The notes below the pieces were generated by a model. The model searched no databases, had not been told where the DNA came from, and saw only the letters and a list, made by a program, of their open reading frames with translations. This document shows positions 32,332 to 37,877 of a stretch of 37,877 nucleotides of DNA, one piece after another. The stretch's first letter is position 1. Each line of letters opens with the position of its first letter. Origin of the DNA: CADCVW01 sp035644935 (GTDB lineage: Bacteria; Pseudomonadota; Alphaproteobacteria; Sphingomonadales; Sphingomonadaceae); NCBI GenBank assembly GCA_035644935.1, contig DASQNO010000114.1:1-37877 (forward strand). Direction: 5' to 3'. The position numbers and the translations under genes are program-made.

Positions 32332-32609
32332 CCGACTGGCCGCTTTGGGAAGTGTTCGTCCGCTCAAAGGGCGGATTGTCGCATCGCCATGTCGGGTCCG
32401 TGCACGCGCCGGACGGCGCCATCGCGGTGCGGCACGCGCGCGATACGTATACGCGGAGGATGGAGGGCGTCAGCCTGTGGGTCGTGCCGTCGGGCGCGAT
32501 CCATGCGTCCGACCCGGCCGACGACGGGCCGATGTTCGCGCCCGCCGAGGACAAGGTGTACCGCCACCCCACATTTTACGACATCCCCGACGGCATCACG
32601 CACATCTGA
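32328..32609 (+). CDS. paaB: PaaB: phenylacetyl-CoA epoxidase subunit
   Basis: A 93-aa subunit needed to assemble the epoxidase; it bridges PaaAC heterodimers. Recognised by WPLWEVFVRSKGGLSHRHVG and DTYTRRMEGVSLWVVPSGAI, ending FYDIPDGITHI. The start is TTG at 32328, whose last two bases are part of the paaA stop (TTGA); the length of 93 matches the family (about 95) and no ATG is available nearby. Its stop overlaps the paaC ATG by one base. Confidence 0.95.
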   Translation: MTDWPLWEVFVRSKGGLSHRHVGSVHAPDGAIAVRHARDTYTRRMEGVSLWVVPSGAIHASDPADDGPMFAPAEDKVYRHPTFYDIPDGITHI

Positions 32610-33460
32610 TGCCGAGCCTCCCGCCAATCCTGCCCCGCGACGTCGCGCGCGCCGAGCGGATGACGCATGCGGGCGAGCATGGGTTCGATGCGCCCGTCGT
32701 CGATCCGCACGGCGCGGCTTTGTTCGAATATGCGCTGCGGCTGGGTGACGACGCGCTGATCCTGGGGCAGCGGCTGTCGGGATGGACCGGACGCTGCCCG
32801 ACGGTCGAGGTCGACCTCAGCCTCGCCAACTTCGCGCTCGACCTGGTGGGGCAGGCCACGCACTTCCTGGGCTATGCCGGCAAGGTCGAACGCCGCGGCC
32901 GCGACGCCGACCGGCTGGCGTACCACCGCGATGTGCTCGATTACCGCAATTGCCTGCTGGTCGAGCAGCCCAACGGCGATTTCGCGCGGACGATGGCGCG
33001 GCAGCTGCTGTTTTCGACCTATCAGAAGATGCTGTTCGACCGGCTGCTGGTCAGCGCCGACGACTTCATCGCGTCGGTGTCGGCCAAGGCGGTCAAGGAA
33101 GTCGCCTATCACGAGGAACTGGCGGCTGAGTGGGTCATCCGGCTGGGCGACGGCACGGAAGAGAGCCGGCAGCGGATGGCGGACGGGCTCGCGTGGAATT
33201 GGCGCTTCATCCCGGAGCTGTTCGATCGCGACGACGTCGACGAGGCGATGGCCGGGGCCGGCACCGGTACCGACCCGACCGCGTTCCGGGACGCGTACGA
33301 CGCGCGCATCGGCGCGGTGCTGACGGAGGCGACGCTCGCGCGGCCCGCCGACCAGCGGCCGATCCTGGGCGGGCGGCGCGGGCACCATAGCGAGCATCTG
33401 GGACATATATTGAGCGAAATGCAGTTCCTTCCGCGCGCCTACCCGGACGCCAAATGGTAG
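32609..33460 (+). CDS. paaC: PaaC: phenylacetyl-CoA epoxidase structural subunit
   Basis: A 283-aa ferritin-fold partner of PaaA that gives structure to the epoxidase and does not carry the active iron centre. Typical blocks: FEYALRLGDDALILGQRLSG, LSLANFALDLVGQATHFLGY, RQLLFSTYQKMLFDRLLVSA and VKEVAYHEELAAEWVIRLGD. N-terminus is extended by about 25 residues relative to common forms (MPSLPPILPRDVARAERMTH), all in the overlapped reading start. The stop overlaps the paaD start by 7 nt. Confidence 0.95.
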   Translation: MPSLPPILPRDVARAERMTHAGEHGFDAPVVDPHGAALFEYALRLGDDALILGQRLSGWTGRCPTVEVDLSLANFALDLVGQATHFLGYAGKVERRGRDADRLAYHRDVLDYRNCLLVEQPNGDFARTMARQLLFSTYQKMLFDRLLVSADDFIASVSAKAVKEVAYHEELAAEWVIRLGDGTEESRQRMADGLAWNWRFIPELFDRDDVDEAMAGAGTGTDPTAFRDAYDARIGAVLTEATLARPADQRPILGGRRGHHSEHLGHILSEMQFLPRAYPDAKW

Positions 33461-33927
33461 CAGCGAGCGCCGTTTCCGACGAACAGGCGCGGCTTTGGGC
33501 CGTGCTGGCCGATGTGCCCGATCCGGAGATTCCGGCGGTGTCGCTGGTCGACCTGGGCATCGTGCGCGAGGCGGACGCCGCGGGACGGCGGGTGGTGCTT
33601 ACGCCGACCTACACCGGGTGCCCGGCGACGTTTGCGATCGAGAGCGACGTGCGTCGTGCGCTCGACGCGGCGGGGTTCGGCGACGTGCGCATCGACACGA
33701 CCCTGTCGCCGGCGTGGACCACCGAATGGATCACGCCCGCGGGCCGCGACAAGCTGCGCGCCTACGGCATCGCGCCGCCGCGCGTCGCAGGAACCAGCGC
33801 CGTGGCTTGTCCGCAATGCGGGTCGACAGACACCGTCGAGATCAGCCGCTTCGGCTCCACCCCGTGTAAGGCGCAGTGGCGCTGCGAGGCGTGCCTCGAA
33901 CCGTTTGACCTGTTCAAGTGCCACTGA
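33454..33927 (+). CDS. paaD: PaaD: epoxidase maturation factor (DUF59 plus zinc-finger)
   Basis: A 157-aa protein thought to help assemble the iron centre of the epoxidase or the Fe-S cluster of PaaE. Residues 10-90 have the DUF59/MIP18-like signature (DVPDPEIPAVSLVDLGIVRE and PTYTGCPATFAIESDV). The C-terminal tail is a four-cysteine zinc-finger-like unit (CPQCGSTDTVEIS and CKAQWRCEACLEPFDLFKCH), typical for PaaD. The ATG overlaps paaC; a single base separates its stop from the paaE start. Confidence 0.94.
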   Translation: MVAASAVSDEQARLWAVLADVPDPEIPAVSLVDLGIVREADAAGRRVVLTPTYTGCPATFAIESDVRRALDAAGFGDVRIDTTLSPAWTTEWITPAGRDKLRAYGIAPPRVAGTSAVACPQCGSTDTVEISRFGSTPCKAQWRCEACLEPFDLFKCH

Positions 33928-33928
33928 G

Positions 33929-35005
33929 TTGATCGACAATCGTTTTCACCCGCTAACGGTGGCCGAGATCACGCCGGAGACCGCGGACGCCAGCGTCATC
34001 CGGTTCGATGTTCCCGAAGCGGTGCGCCCGCGTTTCGCGTTCCTGCCCGGCCAGCACCTGACGCTGCGCCACGACATTGGCGGCGAGGACGTGCGCCGAA
34101 GCTATTCGCTGTCCGCCGCGCCGCAGGAGGACGCGGTGAAGATTTGCGTCAAGCGGATCGCGGGCGGGCGTTTCTCCACCTGGGCCAACGAGGCGCTGCG
34201 CCCAGGCGACGTCGTAGAGGCGATGGAGCCGCACGGCAGCTTCATTCGTCACCCGTCGGCCCCGCCGGGCCACATCGTGGGCTTCGCCGGCGGATCCGGG
34301 ATCACGCCGATCCTGTCGATCCTGAAGGCGACGCTGCTGGGCAATCCGGACAGCCGCTTCACGCTCTGTTACGGCAATCGCGACGCGAGCGGGGTCATGT
34401 TCCTGGAGGAGCTCGGAGCGCTAAAGAACCGCTTCATGCAACGGCTTGAAGTGTATCACTTCCTGTCGGCGGAAGCCGAGGATGTCCACCTGTTCAACGG
34501 CCGCATGGACCGCGGCAAGTGCGACGAGATCCTGGAGACGCTGATCGATCCGGCGGGGATCGACGCCGCCTATCTTTGCGGGCCAGGGGGCATGATGGAC
34601 GCGGCGGAGGCGGCGTTGCGCGCCGCCGGCGTTGCGGGCGATGCGATTCACGCGGAGCGGTTCACCGCCGACCGGTCGACCGCGGACCAAGAGGCGTTCG
34701 TCGCGGCGATGCAGACGCGCGCGCAAGGGTTGCAGTTGTCGGTCACGCTGGACGGGCGGACGCGGCGGATCGCGTTCGACGCCGCGGCCGGCAATATCCT
34801 CGATTCGGCGCGGATCGCCGGCCTGCGCGCGCCGTTCGCGTGCAAGGCGGGCGTTTGCGCCACGTGCCGGGCGCGCGTCACGGCGGGTGAGGTAGAGATG
34901 GCGGCGCGCTATGGCCTGAGCGACGACGAGGTCGCGGCCGGATACGTGCTGACGTGCCAGGCGATCCCGGCGGGCGAGGGCGTCGCGGTCGACTACGATG
35001 CCTAG
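33929..35005 (+). CDS. paaE: PaaE: phenylacetyl-CoA epoxidase reductase
   Basis: A 358-aa flavin/iron-sulphur reductase that passes electrons from NADPH to PaaA. It has the FAD-binding block RRSYSLSAAPQ, the nucleotide block GFAGGSGITPILSILKATLL, CGPGGMMDAAEAALRAAGV, and a C-terminal plant-type 2Fe-2S domain with ligands in CKAGVCATCRARV and a final Cys in VLTCQAIP. The start is TTG at 33929, one base after the paaD stop; the open frame extends upstream as a shadow of paaD. The length of 358 fits the family (about 356). The downstream aminotransferase start follows after 67 nt. Confidence 0.95.
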   Translation: MIDNRFHPLTVAEITPETADASVIRFDVPEAVRPRFAFLPGQHLTLRHDIGGEDVRRSYSLSAAPQEDAVKICVKRIAGGRFSTWANEALRPGDVVEAMEPHGSFIRHPSAPPGHIVGFAGGSGITPILSILKATLLGNPDSRFTLCYGNRDASGVMFLEELGALKNRFMQRLEVYHFLSAEAEDVHLFNGRMDRGKCDEILETLIDPAGIDAAYLCGPGGMMDAAEAALRAAGVAGDAIHAERFTADRSTADQEAFVAAMQTRAQGLQLSVTLDGRTRRIAFDAAAGNILDSARIAGLRAPFACKAGVCATCRARVTAGEVEMAARYGLSDDEVAAGYVLTCQAIPAGEGVAVDYDA

Positions 35006-35072
35006 CCTTGCGCACCCCGCCGGTGCCAAGAGCGACGCAGACGCGCGCGATTCGGCGGGAGGAGCGGGGACC

Positions 35073-36257
35073 ATGCTGTTCGATCAACTGGAGGCGCAGC
35101 CCGCCGACCCGCTGCTGTCACTAATCGGGCTCGCCCGCGCCGACACGCGGCCGGGCAAGATCGACCTGGGCGTAGGCGTGTACCGCGACGCGGAAGGCCG
35201 CACCCCCATCCTGCGCGCGGTCAAGGCGGCCGAGCGGATCCTGCTCAGTACGCAGGAAAGCAAGGCCTATCTGGGCCCCGAGGGCGACATGGCCTTTGTC
35301 GCGCTGATCCGGCCGCTGCTGTTCGGCACAGCGCTTGCGGCCGACGAGCGCATCGTCGGCGTGCAGACGCCCGGCGGGTGCGGCGCCTTGCGGCTGGGCG
35401 CGGAGCTGATCCGCGCGGCGCGCCCCGAGACGCGGATGCTAGTGGGGCGGCCGACCTGGCCCAATCACGAGCCGATCATCGGGGCCAGCGGGCTCGAGAT
35501 CGTCGAGTACCCGTTCTACGACCGCGACACGGCGACCTTGCTATGGGACGACATGCGCGCGGCGCTTCTAGCGGCTGAGGCAGGCGATGTCGTGCTTCTG
35601 CACGGCAGCTGCCACAATCCGGCAGGCGCGGACCTGACGGAGGAGATGTGGCAGGAAGTCGCCGACATCGTCGCAAGCCGCGGGCTCATTCCCTTTGTCG
35701 ACATCGCCTATCAAGGTCTTGGAAATGGGCTGGAACCCGACGCGGCGGGGACGCGGCTCGTTGTCGAGGCTGCCGACCGCGCGCTGGTGGCGCAGAGCTG
35801 CGACAAAAACTTCGGATTGTATCGCGAGCGGACGGGGACGCTGTTCGTCAAGGCGGGCAGCCGCGCCGGCGGGGACCTGGTGTTCGGCAATCTGCTGCAG
35901 CTGGCGCGGTGCATGTGGTCGATGCCGCCCGACCACGGCGCTGCGGTGGTGCGCACGATCCTGGAGGATCCGGCGTTGCGGTCGGATTGGCGTGCGGAGG
36001 TCGACACGATGCACCGGCGCATACGGTCATTGCGCGCGGAACTGGCGGCAGCGGACCCGCGGCTCGCCTATATCGACGAGCAGAACGGCATGTTCTCGCT
36101 GCTGCCTTTGTCCAAGGACGCGATCGCGCGCCTACGCACCGACCACGGCGTCTACATGGCCGCGTCGGGCCGGATCAACGTCGCGGGGTTCGCGGAAGGC
36201 GACGCCAGGCGCTTCGCCGGGCTGATCGCGGACGACCTGCCGCCCGCCAATGGCTGA
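35073..36257 (+). CDS. Aromatic/aspartate-type aminotransferase (class I)
   Basis: A 394-aa PLP enzyme, aminotransferase family I, of the aspartate/aromatic (TyrB-like) type. Visible: LFDQLEAQPADPLLSLIGLA, VGVYRDAEGRTPILRAVKAA, the QTPGGCGALRLG block, SCHNPAGADLT (PLP Asn), VDIAYQGLGNG and the PLP Lys in SCDKNFGLYRERTGTL, with RINVAGF near the end. It probably deaminates phenylalanine, tyrosine or aspartate with 2-oxoglutarate. ATG 35073 has a strong GGGAGGAG. An ATG at 34998, overlapping the paaE stop, is an alternative start. Its position after paaE suggests conversion of phenylalanine to phenylpyruvate. Confidence 0.86.
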   Translation: MLFDQLEAQPADPLLSLIGLARADTRPGKIDLGVGVYRDAEGRTPILRAVKAAERILLSTQESKAYLGPEGDMAFVALIRPLLFGTALAADERIVGVQTPGGCGALRLGAELIRAARPETRMLVGRPTWPNHEPIIGASGLEIVEYPFYDRDTATLLWDDMRAALLAAEAGDVVLLHGSCHNPAGADLTEEMWQEVADIVASRGLIPFVDIAYQGLGNGLEPDAAGTRLVVEAADRALVAQSCDKNFGLYRERTGTLFVKAGSRAGGDLVFGNLLQLARCMWSMPPDHGAAVVRTILEDPALRSDWRAEVDTMHRRIRSLRAELAAADPRLAYIDEQNGMFSLLPLSKDAIARLRTDHGVYMAASGRINVAGFAEGDARRFAGLIADDLPPANG

Positions 36258-37877
36258 CTTCGCCGGCAACGGCCCCGATCCGGATTATGACTGGCGGGAG
36301 GTCGCCTACCATGTGCTGGTCAGCCGTGCGCTCGACCGGTTGGAGGAGGAGCGGCTCGTTCCCGAGCGCAAGGTCCTGTACCAGTTCTCGGCGCGCGGGC
36401 ACGACATGGCGCAGGTGCTGCTGGGGTCGCGCCTGACACGTGGGCGCGATGCGACCTGCGGATATTATCGGTCGCGGCCGCTGCTCCTGTCGCTTGGCGT
36501 CGATGTCGCGGATGCGCTGGGCAGCGCGATGGGGCGCAGCGGCGGCTATTCGGACGGTCGCGACATCGGCGTGGTGTTCAACTTCCCCAATCCGGGCGGC
36601 ACGCCGGCATTGCCGATGTCAGGCGGGGTGGGGGCGCAGTACACGCCCACCGCCGGCTGGGCGCAGGCGATCCGGTACGGCCGCGAGGTGCTGGGCGATC
36701 CGTCCTATGACGGCGCGATCGCGGTGGTGCTGGGCGGCGATGCGTCGGTGGCGACCAACGGCTTCTGGTCGGCGTTGACGATCGCGACAACGCAGAAGCT
36801 GCCGATGCTTTTCTACGTTGAAGACAACGGCTTCGGGATCTCGGTTCCCGGCGTTTTCCAAACGCCAGGCGGCGATATCGCGGCCAATCTTGCGAGTTTT
36901 TCCGGGCTGAAGATCGTATCTGGCGACGGCACGGAGCCCGCGGAGGCGGCGCGGCTGGTGAGCCGGGCGGTGAACCATGTTCGGGCCGGTGAGGGACCGG
37001 CGCTGCTGCGGCTGACCGTGCCGCGATTGCAGGGGCATAGTTTTCAGGACACGCAGACGTACAAGGACGAGGCGGTGGTCGCGGCGGAATGGGCGCGCGA
37101 TCCGCTGCCCAAGCTGCGCAGCTACCTCGTCGGGGCGGAATTGAGCGAAGGCGAGTGGGGGGCGCTGGAGCGCGAAGCGGACGCGGCGGTGGAGGCCGCG
37201 CGCGAGGAAGCCGAAGCGCGCGGCGTCGCCGATCCGAACACGGTGATGCGTCACGTCTTCTTCGAGGGCGAGCCGCAGGTCGTAGGCGGGCAGTGGACAC
37301 ACGGCTACCAGGCTCCGTCCGCCAACGACGCGCCCGCGCCGGAGGGGCAGCGCATTAACATGGTAACGGCGATCCGCCGCACGCTGGATCACGAGCTGGA
37401 GATTAACCCGCGCGTGCTGCTGTTCGGCGAGGACGTCGGGCCCAAGGGCGGGGTGCATGCGGTGACACTGGGGCTGCAGGCCAAACACGGCTTCGGGCGC
37501 GTGTTCGACACGTCCCTCTCGGAGGAGGGCATCGTCGGGCGCGCGGTGGGCATGGCGCTGGCCGGGCTGATGCCAGTGCCCGAGATCCAGTTCCGCAAAT
37601 ATGCCGAACCGGCGCTGGAGCAGATCAACGATTGCGGGACGATGCGCTGGCGCACCAACAACCGTTTCGCCGCGCCCATGGTGCTGCGCGTGCCCGGCGG
37701 GTTCTTCAAGGTCGGCGATCCGTGGCACAGCCAGACCAATGAAGTGCAATTCGTCCACAATCCGGGGTGGATGGTGGCGGTGCCGTCCAACGCGGAGGAC
37801 GCGGTGGGGCTGTTGCGCGCGGGGCTGCGTGGCAACGATCCCGTGATCTTTTTCGAACATCGCGCGATGCTGGACGA
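36250..37877 (+). CDS. 2-oxoacid dehydrogenase E1, alpha and beta fused (partial, 3' end cut)
   Basis: At least 542 aa, running off the window. The N-terminal part is an E1-alpha-like TPP domain: RGHDMAQVLLGSRLTRGRDA, VLGGDASVATNGFWSALTIA followed by LPMLFYVEDNGFGIS (the GDx..N TPP motif), and LLRLTVPRLQGHSFQDTQ. After a helical linker near 300-345 an E1-beta-like domain begins: INMVTAIRRTLDHELEINPR, LFGEDVG, DTSLSEEGIVGRAVGMALAG and RVPGGFFKVGDPWHSQ. Such fused E1 proteins decarboxylate branched or aryl 2-oxo acids and feed an E2. The start overlaps the aminotransferase stop by 8 nt. Which 2-oxo acid is used (phenylpyruvate or a branched-chain acid) cannot be told here. Confidence 0.88.
   Translation, partial: MADFAGNGPDPDYDWREVAYHVLVSRALDRLEEERLVPERKVLYQFSARGHDMAQVLLGSRLTRGRDATCGYYRSRPLLLSLGVDVADALGSAMGRSGGYSDGRDIGVVFNFPNPGGTPALPMSGGVGAQYTPTAGWAQAIRYGREVLGDPSYDGAIAVVLGGDASVATNGFWSALTIATTQKLPMLFYVEDNGFGISVPGVFQTPGGDIAANLASFSGLKIVSGDGTEPAEAARLVSRAVNHVRAGEGPALLRLTVPRLQGHSFQDTQTYKDEAVVAAEWARDPLPKLRSYLVGAELSEGEWGALEREADAAVEAAREEAEARGVADPNTVMRHVFFEGEPQVVGGQWTHGYQAPSANDAPAPEGQRINMVTAIRRTLDHELEINPRVLLFGEDVGPKGGVHAVTLGLQAKHGFGRVFDTSLSEEGIVGRAVGMALAGLMPVPEIQFRKYAEPALEQINDCGTMRWRTNNRFAAPMVLRVPGGFFKVGDPWHSQTNEVQFVHNPGWMVAVPSNAEDAVGLLRAGLRGNDPVIFFEHRAMLD

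Noticed and set aside
30292..32367. 691-codon minus-strand open frame across paaJ and paaA
   Set aside because: Spans two well-identified genes and the gap between them, with no domain of its own.

Overview
The window is a high-GC alphaproteobacterial chromosome segment, most likely from a Sphingomonas-type organism (Sphingomonadaceae). Support for this: GC-rich codon use throughout; an alphaproteobacterial UPF0262 gene; a replicative dnaB; a general-stress-type (GGAAC) promoter candidate; and two families of short paired inverted repeats, with cores GTTCGTCCCGAG..CGAGGGGC and CGTCATCCCGGCG..CGCCGGGA, which I associate with sphingomonad intergenic DNA. No rRNA, tRNA, CRISPR array, prophage or insertion sequence was recognised.

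Layout. 1-5400: ABC transporter ATPase (minus), secreted M28 peptidase, RNase R, and a small secreted protein behind a striking array of 11-bp-phased TGTCA sites. 5400-7760 (minus): a glycine-zipper stress protein, dCTP deaminase, cytidine deaminase and UPF0262. 7790-9670: dnaB with a perfect DnaA box upstream, and a small acidic protein. 9680-11790 (minus): secreted cyclophilin and AstD. 11980-15500: alpha/beta hydrolase, glycosyltransferase and nitronate monooxygenase-like protein. 15650-16420: a tiny basic protein and a secreted SH3 protein.

16450-24730 is a leucine/isovalerate degradation block. It has a thiolase (minus), then isovaleryl-CoA dehydrogenase, an AbgT-family transporter, methylcrotonyl-CoA carboxylase beta, a 103-aa unknown protein and carboxylase alpha. 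The last five are joined by stop/start overlaps. A tiny membrane protein, an SDR dehydrogenase, CysQ and a HicAB toxin-antitoxin pair follow.

26860-37877 is a phenylacetate catabolic region: paaZ and paaG (minus), paaJ and paaABCDE (plus). It runs directly into an aromatic-type aminotransferase and a fused E1 alpha-beta 2-oxoacid dehydrogenase, cut by the window end. Together these suggest a route from phenylalanine via phenylpyruvate to phenylacetyl-CoA feeding the epoxidase without a free phenylacetate step. That is inference; no phenylacetate-CoA ligase, paaF or paaH is in the window.

Most unusual signals: a palindromic repeat pair inserted in frame inside RNase R; the four-unit Pho-box-like array; the unknown low-GC protein between the two carboxylase subunits; lower-GC tracts inside otherwise GC-rich genes; a ribosome-site-masking hairpin on the 55-aa gene; and the paa/aminotransferase/E1 arrangement.
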